DNA of 48,729 nt from a virus: positions 1-48,729 of the IMG/VR virus record IMGVR_UViG_3300037247_000638, one strand, 5' to 3'. The notes under the pieces are model-generated. The model saw nothing but the letters and a program-made list of their open reading frames with translations. It searched no databases and had not been told where the DNA came from. How positions within the stretch are numbered: the first letter of the stretch is position 1; every line of letters starts with the position of its first letter. Of this stretch, positions 18,325 through 27,684 are shown one piece after another. Made by a program: the position numbers and the translations under genes.

Positions 18325-20373
18325 ATGCAGTCAGAAAAACAAAAAATAATCGCTCAATTTATAACTGAAAGATACGATGCAGCAAAAAACGCACAGGGAC
18401 GCACAACCGTAGAGAGTAATCTGCAAAAGTCCGACAGGGCTTGGCGACTTCACTGGTTTGAGGACGATCATTTCTATTCCTCGAATCGCAGCAAATACCA
18501 CTCAGGTCTCTCTTTTATGAATATCCGCGCCATCACCAACCGCGCAATGCACGTTCTATTCAGGAACGACCCCCCATTCGAGCCAACTGGTTATGATGCT
18601 GCTGATGAGGAGGTTATCAGAAAGATCATCGTTCCCTACACCAGATGGCAGTTGGATGATATTAAATTCAAGAGCAAGAATCGTAGGGCATGGGAATACT
18701 TTCCCAAGTACGGAACTATCCTCATATCCACTCCTTGGCGCAAGCAAATTAAGAGCAGGCGCATCAGAGAACCCGTAGAGGTAGTAAATGAGAAGGGCGA
18801 GATAGAGACAAAGATGGTCAAGAAATACGTTCCCCAGGTGATCTATGACAATGTTGATTTCATCATAGAAGACCTGTTCAATGTCCATTACATCGGGAAG
18901 AACGTCAAGGGGGTCAATTCCGCAGAGGCACTTATCATAGACAACTGGATGAGTCTGGAGGAGCTTGCACAGTATAGGGACGGTAACGGCTGGGCCATTA
19001 TGAACCTCGATGAACTCAAGAAAACCCCTCCCGAGGAAGGCTATCACAGGAGCAAAGAGGACCTTCGTAAACAGAATGTTGACCTAGAAGAGGTTGGCGA
19101 TTCTAAGTCTCGAAATAAGTACCACGTTAAAATGTATTTTGGTCTGTTGCCCAGATCGTATGTTGAGGGCAACCCTTCAGAGAAGTATGAACAGGAAGAG
19201 TGGGTGCCCGCCTTCGCATGGGTATCCAATCATCTTTTGATTCTCAACACGGAGAATCCCTATGACCATTTAGAAATTCCCCATCTCGATGCCAGGTTCG
19301 TTGAGGATGATCTTTCTCCATATGGCAGGAGCCTCCCAGAGGTTCTTCGCAAGACAGAAGCTTACCTCAACGACACCTATAATATGTACCAAGATGGTAC
19401 ACAGCAGAATCTTTGCAAGATGTTTGGGGGCACACCAGAGTTTATGTCTATAAATAAGGGAGCAAAACTGGAGTTCTCACCCAATAAAATCTGGCAAGCT
19501 CTTGATAAAAATTCAATCTTCCCGTTGGAGCTAGGGATAGCCGATCCCAATGCGGTCAATATCATAGGTCTTCTCACTCAACAGGCGCAGTTGCTAGGAG
19601 CGGTTCCCCGGTCCATGCAAGGAACTGGCGAAGAGGATGCCGGTGGAGGTACTGCCAGTGGTCTTGCTATGGTTCTTGACCAGGCACAGTTGAATCTCCT
19701 GGGGGTCATACAGGACTACGAAGAGTCCATCTTGGTGCCCTTCATCAGGCGTATGTGGCAGTTGAATCGCCAGTTCAAAGACACTGAGATTGTTAAGATT
19801 ATGAGGGTATGTACGGCTGCCGATCCTGAATCAGAAGAGTACCGGAAGATAAGGGCTCTGGCAGAAAGGGCTCTGGCAGATGATATGAAGTATGACTTCC
19901 GCTGGAAGGGCGCGACTGAGATGGAAGCATATATGGTGAAGCAGCGTAAGGTTGTCCAGTTCCTTGAGATTCTTGCTAATGCCGCGAAGGTTGCTCCCCA
20001 GGCATTGCAACAGATGGCACTACGGATAGACCTGTTCTTCCTGCTCCGTATTGCCTATGAGTATTCTGGACTACAGAATGCAGATGCGGTTTTCCCTGTC
20101 AATGGCGTGGAGCAGATGATTTCTGTGAGAGAGGTCATGGCACAGTTGCAGATGGTGATGCAGAACCTCCCTCCAGAGTGCCAGAAGGAAATAGCACAAG
20201 TTATACAACTCCTACAGGCAGTGGCATCAGGACAATACGGCCCAGTAGACCAACCTCAAGGGGGCAACAACTTTCAGGGAACTCCTCCAGGAACTCCTTA
20301 TACGGGCCGTGAGGGCGACCAAGCAGCCACAGAGACTAGGAGAACACCAATCAGACCAACAGCGGAATTCTAA
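18325..20373 (+). CDS. Portal protein
   Basis: The 682-residue protein follows the terminase and precedes scaffold and capsid, the canonical portal place. It contains GGTASGLAMVLDQAQLNLLGVIQDYEESILVPFIRRMWQLNRQF near 440-490, a segment typical of portals that line the DNA channel. The N-terminal region (NIRAITNRAMHVLFRNDPPFEP) fits the clip/wing. The C-terminal end is Gln/Pro/Gly-rich and probably flexible. It forms the dodecameric vertex ring. Length suits podovirus-type portals. Confidence 0.9.
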   Translation: MQSEKQKIIAQFITERYDAAKNAQGRTTVESNLQKSDRAWRLHWFEDDHFYSSNRSKYHSGLSFMNIRAITNRAMHVLFRNDPPFEPTGYDAADEEVIRKIIVPYTRWQLDDIKFKSKNRRAWEYFPKYGTILISTPWRKQIKSRRIREPVEVVNEKGEIETKMVKKYVPQVIYDNVDFIIEDLFNVHYIGKNVKGVNSAEALIIDNWMSLEELAQYRDGNGWAIMNLDELKKTPPEEGYHRSKEDLRKQNVDLEEVGDSKSRNKYHVKMYFGLLPRSYVEGNPSEKYEQEEWVPAFAWVSNHLLILNTENPYDHLEIPHLDARFVEDDLSPYGRSLPEVLRKTEAYLNDTYNMYQDGTQQNLCKMFGGTPEFMSINKGAKLEFSPNKIWQALDKNSIFPLELGIADPNAVNIIGLLTQQAQLLGAVPRSMQGTGEEDAGGGTASGLAMVLDQAQLNLLGVIQDYEESILVPFIRRMWQLNRQFKDTEIVKIMRVCTAADPESEEYRKIRALAERALADDMKYDFRWKGATEMEAYMVKQRKVVQFLEILANAAKVAPQALQQMALRIDLFFLLRIAYEYSGLQNADAVFPVNGVEQMISVREVMAQLQMVMQNLPPECQKEIAQVIQLLQAVASGQYGPVDQPQGGNNFQGTPPGTPYTGREGDQAATETRRTPIRPTAEF

Positions 20374-20636
20374 TGAGAATCGACCAGATTATAGCAGAAG
20401 CCGACGTGCTGGATCAGTTCATTGATTCACCCGTAGGGCAACTGGTATTTGAATACATAGATGGCAGAGAAAAAGCATTGACAAGAAAACTCCTCAAACC
20501 AGAAGGGCAGACAGCACAAGACAGAAGCATTGAAAGAGATGAGACTGCCGGACAGTTGAATTTCATCAATGGCTTCAAAACCTGGATTGAGTTGAAAAGA
20601 GTACTTAGGGCAGAGGCCCTAGAAGCGGGCGATTAG
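20373..20636 (+). CDS. Hypothetical structural-module protein (87 aa)
   Basis: The start is coupled to the portal stop (TAATG). Charged helical protein (RIDQIIAEADVLDQFIDSPVGQLVFEYIDGREKALTRKLLK), ending ELKRVLRAEALEAGD. Its place between portal and scaffold suggests a head-assembly accessory. No family recognised. Confidence 0.7.
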   Translation: MRIDQIIAEADVLDQFIDSPVGQLVFEYIDGREKALTRKLLKPEGQTAQDRSIERDETAGQLNFINGFKTWIELKRVLRAEALEAGD

Positions 20637-20695
20637 CCGTCGTCCAAGGAACCGCCGCGTCAGAGCGTATCTGATGTAACCTAAAGGAGAAAAAA

Positions 20696-21538
20696 ATGGC
20701 TGAAGAAAAGACAGACGTAGCAGAGGTTTCTGAGAAGCTTCAGGAAGCTGCCGAGGCATCGTCTACCTCAGAAGAACAAGAAAAAGTCGAGGGAGAGGAA
20801 GCAAAGCCAGAAGTAAAGGCTGAAGCACCGCCCGAGCATGATTGGTCTGAAGGTCCACCGCCTGCAATTAAGGCGAGGATTGATGAGCTTAGTTCCGATA
20901 AAAAGGTTCTAAAGCAGCAAGTCGAAGACCTGAGCAAAAAGCTCGCTCAGGTCGCGCCAGCACCAGATGTTCGAGGTAAGAATCCTCTTGTAACCACGTT
21001 CAAGGAAGGGCTCCATAAAAAGGGCTACACCCCTGAACAGGCAGAGTCATTTGCCGAAATCCTGGAAGAAGGGATCGCAGCATATACAGCCCCTCTCACT
21101 ATTCAGGTAGGAGAGGGAAGGGTGGCATCACAACTGTATAAAGAGTCCATGAGGTATCCTGATTTGACGAATGAAAATTCCGCTCTTTTCAAGATGGTCA
21201 AAGGGACTCTTGATGTGCCTGAGATGAGGTACGCATGTATGCAAGATCCCGGAAGGTTGAGCAGTATTATCAAAAACGCAGCCGAGATAGTTTCATCCGC
21301 AAATCTAGCCGGAATTGCCACCGCCACCACTACCCAGGAAGCACAGGCGGCAACAGAGGCAGTGAAGAGCAAGATTGTGGCTCCAGTAGGAGCCAGTCAT
21401 GCGGAGGCTGATGCAGACATCCTCCAGAAGAGGGTAAATGCGAATATTGCAAAATACCATGAGACGGGGAACAATGACTACGCCGTTGCAGCAACCCTCG
21501 ATAAGATGAAAATAGAAGGGGTAGTGCAAAAGGAGTAG
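20696..21538 (+). CDS. Head scaffolding protein
   Basis: The 280-residue protein has a very acidic, Ala/Glu-rich N-terminal half (KTDVAEVSEKLQEAAEASSTSEEQEKVEGEEAKPEV), a coiled coil (LSSDKKVLKQQVEDLSKKLAQ) and a helical C-terminal part. Composition and position immediately before the major capsid gene are diagnostic of a scaffold that directs prohead assembly and is later expelled. AAAGGAGAAAAAA precedes the ATG. Confidence 0.85.
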   Translation: MAEEKTDVAEVSEKLQEAAEASSTSEEQEKVEGEEAKPEVKAEAPPEHDWSEGPPPAIKARIDELSSDKKVLKQQVEDLSKKLAQVAPAPDVRGKNPLVTTFKEGLHKKGYTPEQAESFAEILEEGIAAYTAPLTIQVGEGRVASQLYKESMRYPDLTNENSALFKMVKGTLDVPEMRYACMQDPGRLSSIIKNAAEIVSSANLAGIATATTTQEAQAATEAVKSKIVAPVGASHAEADADILQKRVNANIAKYHETGNNDYAVAATLDKMKIEGVVQKE

Positions 21539-21544
21539 AAACCA

Positions 21545-22507
21545 ATGGGTGATAAAGACACCTCAAAAAATGTATATGATAGTGGCGCGTATTCCCGAGC
21601 AGAATCAATTCGGGAAGACCTCGCTGATTTCATTACGCAGCTAATCCCTAAGATTACTGTCAAACTCTCACTGTTTGGTCGTGGGCCGATGCCCACTCAA
21701 CCCAAGCATGAGTACCAGACGGATACTCTTCCCGCAGCGTCAGTAAGTACTGTTGTAGATGGTGCGGATTGGGGAGCAGCGACGAAAACGGATAGAACCA
21801 GAATATACAACAACACTCAGATCTTTAAGACTGTGGTCCAGGTAGACGGCACGCAACAGCAGGCTGTCAAGGCTGGTCTCGATTCCGAGATTGCCTACCA
21901 GGTAAACCAGGGGAATAAGATTCACGCCCGTTCCATTGAGAAACAGCTTCTCGATGGTGCGAGAGCAGATGGTGACACCACCACTGCCAGGACGATGGGT
22001 GGACTTCGAGGCGGGAGTGATGCAACTGCTGCCGCAGCCGCGCCAGGTCTTGTGACCAATGACACGGATGTTTCGGGGTCATTCGGAGAGGACAACTTGC
22101 TTGATCTTTGGGAGAGCATTTCAAGGGTCAGTTTTGGCGACCCATCCCATATCCTTGTTAATTCAGGGCTAAAGAGGATCATCAGCAAGTTCGCGATATA
22201 CATCGACACCTCTAACAACAGTGCCTTCTCAGAGCGTATGCTCGAAGGCAAGAAGCGCACCATTGTTGTAGACGAGTATGAGTGTGACTTTGGGCGCACC
22301 AGAGTCGTTTACGACAGGTTCGTTGATCGTAGTGAGCTTTACCTGCTCGATATATCCACATTCAGAACATCGTGGTATCGAGGCACTAAGATCGTAGAGG
22401 CACCGAAGCTTGGTGATTATATTAAGCGCATAATCCTGAGTGAGCTGACGGTCGAAATTCGTGCAGAATCCCATTCCGGGAGGCTGTACGGAATCACAAA
22501 CTACTAG
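21545..22507 (+). CDS. Major capsid protein, DUF5309/SU10 type
   Basis: The 320-residue protein follows the scaffold by six bases. It has the features of SU10-like HK97-fold capsid proteins: an early SLFGRGPMPTQPKHEYQTDTLP segment, WGAATKTDRTRIYNNTQIFKTVVQVDGTQQQA (E-loop), and VNQGNKIHARSIEKQLLDGA leading into the P-domain. An Ala/Gly-rich loop (TAAAAAPG) sits in the middle, and the C-terminal beta strands end RLYGITNY. It forms the icosahedral shell. Confidence 0.88.
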   Translation: MGDKDTSKNVYDSGAYSRAESIREDLADFITQLIPKITVKLSLFGRGPMPTQPKHEYQTDTLPAASVSTVVDGADWGAATKTDRTRIYNNTQIFKTVVQVDGTQQQAVKAGLDSEIAYQVNQGNKIHARSIEKQLLDGARADGDTTTARTMGGLRGGSDATAAAAAPGLVTNDTDVSGSFGEDNLLDLWESISRVSFGDPSHILVNSGLKRIISKFAIYIDTSNNSAFSERMLEGKKRTIVVDEYECDFGRTRVVYDRFVDRSELYLLDISTFRTSWYRGTKIVEAPKLGDYIKRIILSELTVEIRAESHSGRLYGITNY

Positions 22508-22519
22508 AAGTCAAGGCCC

Positions 22520-22546
22520 GTGGGGAGCCTGGAACCAAATCCCCAC
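22520..22546 (+). terminator. Hairpin after the capsid gene (weak terminator or processing site)
   Basis: GTGGGG and CCCCAC arms with a 15-base loop lie 13 bases after the capsid stop. The following ATAATAATATG lacks a T-run, so complete termination is unlikely. Partial read-through or an RNA end would raise capsid expression relative to downstream genes. Confidence 0.4.
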
Positions 22547-22554
22547 ATAATAAT

Positions 22555-22875
22555 ATGATTTACCTGACGAAACCAAAATCAAAATCATGGGATGACATTA
22601 TAAGGGAGTTGCCGCCCCACGAATTAAAAGAGTGCATTATGGCCGCCACGGATGCCAAGGAGCAACGTAGGGATGCCAACGAGTATGGACATGGCTTTAG
22701 CGAGAGTCGCAACTTTATGAATGTTGGAGTAATACCCTCTCTTTTATATATGAGATATACAGAGTTGGAGACAGAGAAGGGGCGTGAAGAGTTCTATAGA
22801 GATTGCCCTGTATTCAGGACGCGTGATGTGGGGGGATTAGGAAATAGAATTACGGTGCCCCGAGACATAAAATGA
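22555..22875 (+). CDS. Hypothetical phage protein after capsid (106 aa)
   Basis: Charged protein (KSWDDIIRELPPHELKECIMAATDAKEQRRDANEYGHGFSESRNFMNVGVIPSLLYMRYTELE) with a conserved-looking FSESRNFMNVGVIP motif common in phage hypothetical proteins. It overlaps the glycosyltransferase by four bases. Possibly a head-associated protein. Confidence 0.7.
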   Translation: MIYLTKPKSKSWDDIIRELPPHELKECIMAATDAKEQRRDANEYGHGFSESRNFMNVGVIPSLLYMRYTELETEKGREEFYRDCPVFRTRDVGGLGNRITVPRDIK

Positions 22876-23588
22876 ACCTTTGCACCATCATCATAATCAA
22901 CAGGAACTATGCTCAGTACATAGCACAGGCTATTGAGTCGGCACTGAACCAGACAGTAAAGTGCGATGTGGTAGTACATGATGATTACAGCACAGATGCC
23001 TCGACAGAGGCTATCGCTAAGTACATAGACCGATGCCATGTGACGTTTGGGTTGGAGCATGAGGGCATTGTATCCTTGAGGAACTATGCCGCGAATAGGG
23101 CAGAGACCGAATGGATATGTATGCTGGATTCAGATGACTGGCTTGAGAAGAATTATGTTGAGAGGTGCCTCGAAGCTATTGTCGATGAGTGGGACTATGC
23201 AGATCCCACCGTTGGGGTTATTTACCCTAATGTCAGATTCAGAACAGGTCTTATCCACTGGAGAGGTCGGAGCATCGTTAAGAAAGCAGAGTTCGATAAG
23301 GTCAAAAGAGGGGCCAGGCAACATGGATTTATATATGGATGCTCCCTCTTTAGAAAACGATGCTGGGAGCATGTTGGCGGCTATAGAGAATGTGAGTATG
23401 AGGATTATGACTTCTTTATTCGTGTTCAAGATGCTGGATGGGGATTCAGGCATGCCGATACACATTTTAACTACAGGAAGCACAAGGGGTCTCGATCCCC
23501 AAAGGATTCTTGGGAAGCATACCTAATCGCCAAAAAAATAAGGGAGAATAATCATGGGACTGCACGGGCATACGCCGAAGCAACGTAA
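22872..23588 (+). CDS. Family 2 glycosyltransferase in the capsid operon
   Basis: 238 residues. GT2 motifs: VVHDDYSTDAS at 34-44, MLDSDDW at 84-90 (DxD metal site), YGCSLFRK, and YEDYDFFIRVQDAG (catalytic acidic pair) near 176. Single cytoplasmic domain with no membrane segment. It lies right after the capsid region and before the decoration-like proteins, so glycosylating capsid or tail protein is an obvious hypothesis. An unlinked cargo gene is the alternative. Confidence 0.9.
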   Translation: MNLCTIIIINRNYAQYIAQAIESALNQTVKCDVVVHDDYSTDASTEAIAKYIDRCHVTFGLEHEGIVSLRNYAANRAETEWICMLDSDDWLEKNYVERCLEAIVDEWDYADPTVGVIYPNVRFRTGLIHWRGRSIVKKAEFDKVKRGARQHGFIYGCSLFRKRCWEHVGGYRECEYEDYDFFIRVQDAGWGFRHADTHFNYRKHKGSRSPKDSWEAYLIAKKIRENNHGTARAYAEAT

Positions 23589-23628
23589 GAAAATCAAAGC
23601 TAAGATGAAGAAAAACAGGAAAAAGTAA
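23554..23628 (+). CDS. Lysine-rich 24-aa peptide
   Basis: A 24-codon frame, MGLHGHTPKQRKKIKAKMKKNRKK, with AAGGGAGAATAATC before the ATG. Eleven of 24 residues are lysine and two arginine. It could bind nucleic acid or a capsid surface. It overlaps the glycosyltransferase end by 35 bases in another frame. Confidence 0.62.
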   Translation: MGLHGHTPKQRKKIKAKMKKNRKK

Positions 23629-23630
23629 CT

Positions 23631-24647
23631 ATGTCTAATCCAGACAGTTCAAGGTTTGCCCCCAGCGAGGCAGTCAATCTTATAGTGGCATCAGAGAAGA
23701 TCTCCTTTACTAGCCATTGGTATGAGACCCAGACTGATTACAGCCTCAAAAATAACACTGCCCTGTTCAATGATGTAGAGGTAGCAAAGGTCATAGAGAT
23801 TTACTCATCCGAAGAAATCCAGGTCAAACTCAACTCTACCTCCAATGACCCGATGACCATCTTGGCGGATGTATTGTATACGATAGATTATATCCTTGTC
23901 ACCGACATCTTTATTACCACCACACAACTTACTAATGTTAAGGTACTTGTTTCGGGGATGCAGCGCGCAACTCCTTTAACCAATTCATATACAGAACCTC
24001 ATTTCTACGATGATGCCACGGAAGCTGGCAATGATAATATGCTTGCCTACTGGTCTCTTAATGGTAATTCAAATGACCCAGTGGGTTCACATGATGGTAC
24101 TGATACTGATATATCTTATGTGTCTGGTAAATTCGGCAACTGCGCGGGTCTTGACGGGTCCACTTCCCATATAGCAATCCCATCTCATGCTGATTTTAAC
24201 CAGATGCCAGGATTAAGTATTTCTGTTTGGATAAATAGCGATGATTATAGTAATGACATGGGCATCATAGACCATGATAGTGAGTTATTCAGACTTTACT
24301 GGAAAGGCCCGGACTCTCAAATTTATTTTCATGTAAGGGGTGTTCCTCTAACGCGCATCGCAATATATGACGTTGTCTTGACAACTGGAGTTTGGTATCA
24401 CATTGTTGGTACTTGGGTAGCTGGTGGTGCCCCAAAAATATATCTCAACGGCACATTAAAAGCAACTGCTGGTTCTACTCTGCCGTCGATGCGTGATGCT
24501 CAAAATTCTCTTGATATTGGGAGAAAAGACAGTGGCAACAACCCCTTTGATGGCAAATTTGACGATATGGGCATCTGGGACAGAGAACTAACAGCAAATG
24601 AAATAGAATTTTTGTATGAAAGCGGAAACCCAATAATCCAACCATAG
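23631..24647 (+). CDS. Decoration-like protein with C-terminal LamG/concanavalin-like domain
   Basis: 338 residues. The first about 110 (LFNDVEVAKVIEIYSSEEIQVKLN, then DYILVTDIFITTTQLTNVKVLVSG) are paralogous to the next gene. The remainder (LAYWSLNGNSNDPVGSHDGT, then GLSISVWINSD, GVWYHIVGTWVAGGAPKIYLNG, DDMGIWDRELTANEIEFLY) is a LamG-type beta-sandwich, a carbohydrate- or protein-binding module. Probably a virion surface protein with adhesion domain. Confidence 0.82.
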   Translation: MSNPDSSRFAPSEAVNLIVASEKISFTSHWYETQTDYSLKNNTALFNDVEVAKVIEIYSSEEIQVKLNSTSNDPMTILADVLYTIDYILVTDIFITTTQLTNVKVLVSGMQRATPLTNSYTEPHFYDDATEAGNDNMLAYWSLNGNSNDPVGSHDGTDTDISYVSGKFGNCAGLDGSTSHIAIPSHADFNQMPGLSISVWINSDDYSNDMGIIDHDSELFRLYWKGPDSQIYFHVRGVPLTRIAIYDVVLTTGVWYHIVGTWVAGGAPKIYLNGTLKATAGSTLPSMRDAQNSLDIGRKDSGNNPFDGKFDDMGIWDRELTANEIEFLYESGNPIIQP

Positions 24648-24657
24648 GAGATAGATT

Positions 24658-25035
24658 ATGGCTTTAGCAACAATAAATGTGAGTGCACATAGATTCGACA
24701 CTTCAGAATGTTTGAATCTTCTTGCCCCCGCAGAGAACTATGAGGACTCGTCAAAGACAGTCGCCACTGGCACCACAAACCAACAGCCAACAGTGGCTAA
24801 TGGGTGGACTACCGACCTGTTTGATGATGTTGAGCGTATCGTAGTCGCGAAGTATGTCGAAATATACTCCGATAAAGTGATAACTGTTCGGTTCAACGCA
24901 GTCGGCAATGACCCAATAACATGCCGTGCTGGAGAGGTCAGGAGCATCGACTTCTTACTCGTTACTGACATCTTTATCACGAATGCAAGCGGCGAGAATG
25001 CTTCGGTAGAGATAGTAATATCTGGCGGGAAGTAA
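24658..25035 (+). CDS. Decoration-like protein, paralogue of the preceding N-terminal domain
   Basis: 125 residues sharing LFDDVE...KYVEIYS, FNAVGNDPI and LLVTDIFIT....VEIVISG with the start of the 23631 gene. A tandem duplication followed by LamG insertion or loss explains the pair. AGGAGATAGATT precedes the ATG. A small beta-rich capsid decoration or head-fibre protein is likely; identity unproved. Confidence 0.75.
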   Translation: MALATINVSAHRFDTSECLNLLAPAENYEDSSKTVATGTTNQQPTVANGWTTDLFDDVERIVVAKYVEIYSDKVITVRFNAVGNDPITCRAGEVRSIDFLLVTDIFITNASGENASVEIVISGGK

Positions 25036-25036
25036 G

Positions 25037-25924
25037 ATGAGAAGAAGCGGAGTCCAGAGGACTGTTCTTGTTCCTGCTGATAAGGAAGAGTCTGCCCTTA
25101 TATCTCGCAAGAACGACCTCAGAAACCAGATCACGCGAGCGACCAAAGAGCTTCTTCTCATCCGCTCTGATTACGAGAAGCAGAGGCTTGCACTGATTGA
25201 GTCTGTAGGTGCCCTGAAAGCAGAACTCAGTCAACTCAAAGAAGAGATGGTGGAGTCCCTTGAGTTGGTTCGTGTTGCCAACGCGAAGATGGATGACCGG
25301 GCAGAGGCACTTCTTGTGGCAGAGAAGGAATTGAAGCATCTTTGCACCAGACTTTCTATTCAGGGTACAAACCAGGAACAGCGTGAAGGAACGCTGAGAA
25401 GTAAGGAGGCGAAACTTGCAACAGACCTCGCATCACTCAACAGAGAAAAAGAAGCCGTCTCCAAGAGGCTTCAAGAAGCAAAAGAACGGGAAGGTAATGC
25501 AGTTCGACAACTTGCTAAGACGGAAGGTGTATCGGCATCAAATGAGAGGCACAGGCAGACGTGGTTGAAGGAAGAACTAAAACTTGAGGAACTAGAGAGA
25601 AGGGCGAATGAAGCCAGTGCAATCCTAGCTGTCGAAAGATCAGATTTCAAGGCTCACAGAGGAGTGATTCTTTCTGACATCCAGAATAGACAATCAAACC
25701 TAGCGCGATGGGAAAAAGAATTAACAAATCAAAAGCAATACCAGAATTGTGTTCTGGAAGAGATAGAAATAGACAAGGCAAAACTGGTCAACGAGAAGAC
25801 GGAGATTCAGAAGGAATACAGAGCAATCAAGAAGGTCAAAGACGGCCTCAAGTACGACGAGGCAAAACTGAAGGAAAAGAAAAGGGAGCTTGAGTATAGA
25901 CAGAAGGGCATCTTAGATGGCTAG
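25037..25924 (+). CDS. Long coiled-coil structural protein
   Basis: 295 residues. From about residue 20 to the end it is almost continuous heptad repeat (ALISRKNDLRNQITRATKELLLIRSDYEKQRLALIESVGALKAELSQLKEEM, and so on), with few Gly/Pro. Such rods form fibres, whiskers or internal structural spacers. It sits between decoration-like and fibre genes. No enzymatic motif seen. Confidence 0.75.
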   Translation: MRRSGVQRTVLVPADKEESALISRKNDLRNQITRATKELLLIRSDYEKQRLALIESVGALKAELSQLKEEMVESLELVRVANAKMDDRAEALLVAEKELKHLCTRLSIQGTNQEQREGTLRSKEAKLATDLASLNREKEAVSKRLQEAKEREGNAVRQLAKTEGVSASNERHRQTWLKEELKLEELERRANEASAILAVERSDFKAHRGVILSDIQNRQSNLARWEKELTNQKQYQNCVLEEIEIDKAKLVNEKTEIQKEYRAIKKVKDGLKYDEAKLKEKKRELEYRQKGILDG

Positions 25925-26150
25925 AGTAGCCCAACTTGCTCAACGAGATTCCGATCTCGACGCATCTCCTGTTGTGATACAAGAGGTAATCCCTACCAGC
26001 AGCTACGAGAATAATCCCTCGTATGCTTTGTCTTACACGGGCTCTGAATTGACCCAGATAGATATGACTATTTCTGGAATTGCCTATAGGAAGACGCTGA
26101 CTTGGGTAGGCGGTGTAGTTACCGTCATAACCGCCTGGAGCGTAGTCTAA
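25917..26150 (+). CDS. Hypothetical virion protein (77 aa)
   Basis: Beta-rich (YALSYTGSELTQIDMTISGIAYRKTLTWVGGVVTVITAWSVV). This resembles the short beta-strand modules found upstream of phage fibre genes. It is coupled to the coiled-coil gene (overlap of eight bases) and to the fibre gene (TAATG). Confidence 0.65.
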   Translation: MARVAQLAQRDSDLDASPVVIQEVIPTSSYENNPSYALSYTGSELTQIDMTISGIAYRKTLTWVGGVVTVITAWSVV

Positions 26151-27652
26151 TGTCTGAACAAGCCAGAATGAGAGAGCCAGATTTTGCTGCTCTGCTTATA
26201 GAGCACCAGGCACTAATACACTCCCTTGCTTCGCTCACAGGCGATCTTGATGATATTGACGATGGCACAACATATGCCAGAGTCAAGGCTACGGAGCTTA
26301 CTGACGGAGAGGTGAACGATAGTGCCATAGACCACAACCAGACAACTAACACGCACAATCTGACTACAGATATAGACCATGACCAGTTAACTAATTTCGC
26401 ATCAGATGAGCACTTCACAGAAGCCAGTATTGACCATACTAATATTCTCAATATCGGGTCGAATACTCACCCACAGCTGGATTCCCATTTAGCTGATAAT
26501 TCGCAGGCGCATACAGACTATTTAATAAATACAGGCAATGACACTACATCAGGAAAACTTACAGCAATAGGTGGATTCACTATAGGCAGCCATGATCTGA
26601 CTGATTCTGGCACTGGAAAAGTATTGCTGAAAACAACCGATGCTACGGATACAAATACCATCCTAGAGATTAAGGGCAACGGAAATGGTGTAGGTAGAAT
26701 TGACTTTTTCGATCAGGATGATGCTGAATTTATGAACTTATTCTGCATCTCTGGCGTGGGTTTTTTAACTGGTGGCGGGGTTGCATGGAATGGTTTTTCC
26801 ATACAGGGGAATGGCCTTGCGGATGTTTTTCTTTTCCAAAGCACTTGGGAGGAAAACCCCGGCGGCACACCAAAACTTATTATATATGGCGATGACCCCA
26901 TGGTCGAAGAAACACCAGAGTATGTAGAGATTTACAACGATCCGACGTCAGGCCACGGCATGATCGGTACTAGAGCACAGAGCTTGGAACTCAATCCTGG
27001 TGATGGTAATACGATTATATCCGAATTTATTGTCTTTAATAAAGCATCAGGAAAGGGAATCAAAGTAGACTCCACAACTCCTACTTTTGGATGGAGAGAC
27101 CTTGAAGGTTTTGAAATACCTGACCCAACTGGCGGAGATAGACCGACATTATCAACATATAATTCAGGTGGGGAAATCAAAGAAAATGCTTTTTCAAACG
27201 GAGATAAATTAAGAATTAGATACCACATTCCACACGATTATGTTAAGGGAACGGATATTTTTTCTCATATTCACTGGTCTCACAACGGAACTGCCATTAG
27301 TGGGAATGTTGTATTTGGGATAACTTCTGATTATGCTAAAGGACATAATCAAGCTAATTTCGGAACTGAAAAATCAATTAGTATACCCTATAATACTACA
27401 AATATTGCGACAACGCCTCAACGCAGACACAGAATTGAAGAAGCAGCAATGACCAGTGATGGAGGAAGTGGAACTTTAATAGACAGGGGATTATTAGAAC
27501 CAGATGGAGTAATTTTAGTTACTTTTGAAGTGACAACAAACCCTACAATAACAGGTGGCAGTCCAAATAATGTTTTTGTTCATAGAGCAGACCTCCATTA
27601 CCAATCCTCCAATATCGCCACGAAAGCCAAGGTGCCTGATTTCTATGTATAA
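26150..27652 (+). CDS. Tail fibre-like protein
   Basis: 500 residues from ATG 26150 (TAATG coupling); the longer frame from 26102 is rejected. It has the phage fibre repeat IDHDQLTNFASDEHFTEASIDHTNILNIGSNTHPQLDSHL at about 85-125, with DHxxLxN, EHF, IxH and GxxTHxxxDxH spacing. A beta-rich central shaft (GIKVDSTTPTFGWRDLEG) and a C-terminal domain (YVKGTDIFSHIHWSHNGT) follow, which probably binds the host receptor. Confidence 0.8.
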   Translation: MSEQARMREPDFAALLIEHQALIHSLASLTGDLDDIDDGTTYARVKATELTDGEVNDSAIDHNQTTNTHNLTTDIDHDQLTNFASDEHFTEASIDHTNILNIGSNTHPQLDSHLADNSQAHTDYLINTGNDTTSGKLTAIGGFTIGSHDLTDSGTGKVLLKTTDATDTNTILEIKGNGNGVGRIDFFDQDDAEFMNLFCISGVGFLTGGGVAWNGFSIQGNGLADVFLFQSTWEENPGGTPKLIIYGDDPMVEETPEYVEIYNDPTSGHGMIGTRAQSLELNPGDGNTIISEFIVFNKASGKGIKVDSTTPTFGWRDLEGFEIPDPTGGDRPTLSTYNSGGEIKENAFSNGDKLRIRYHIPHDYVKGTDIFSHIHWSHNGTAISGNVVFGITSDYAKGHNQANFGTEKSISIPYNTTNIATTPQRRHRIEEAAMTSDGGSGTLIDRGLLEPDGVILVTFEVTTNPTITGGSPNNVFVHRADLHYQSSNIATKAKVPDFYV

Positions 27653-27684
27653 AAATGAAACGCAACCAGAAAAAGGAGAAGAAA

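Noticed and set aside
18128-18349. Alternative frame after the terminase gene
   Set aside because: It overlaps the portal start and reads less like a protein than the Cys-rich frame 18115-18315; it also lacks a ribosome site.
20740-22300. Minus-strand open frames opposite scaffold and capsid genes
   Set aside because: They mirror the codon pattern of the real plus-strand genes and lack ribosome sites.
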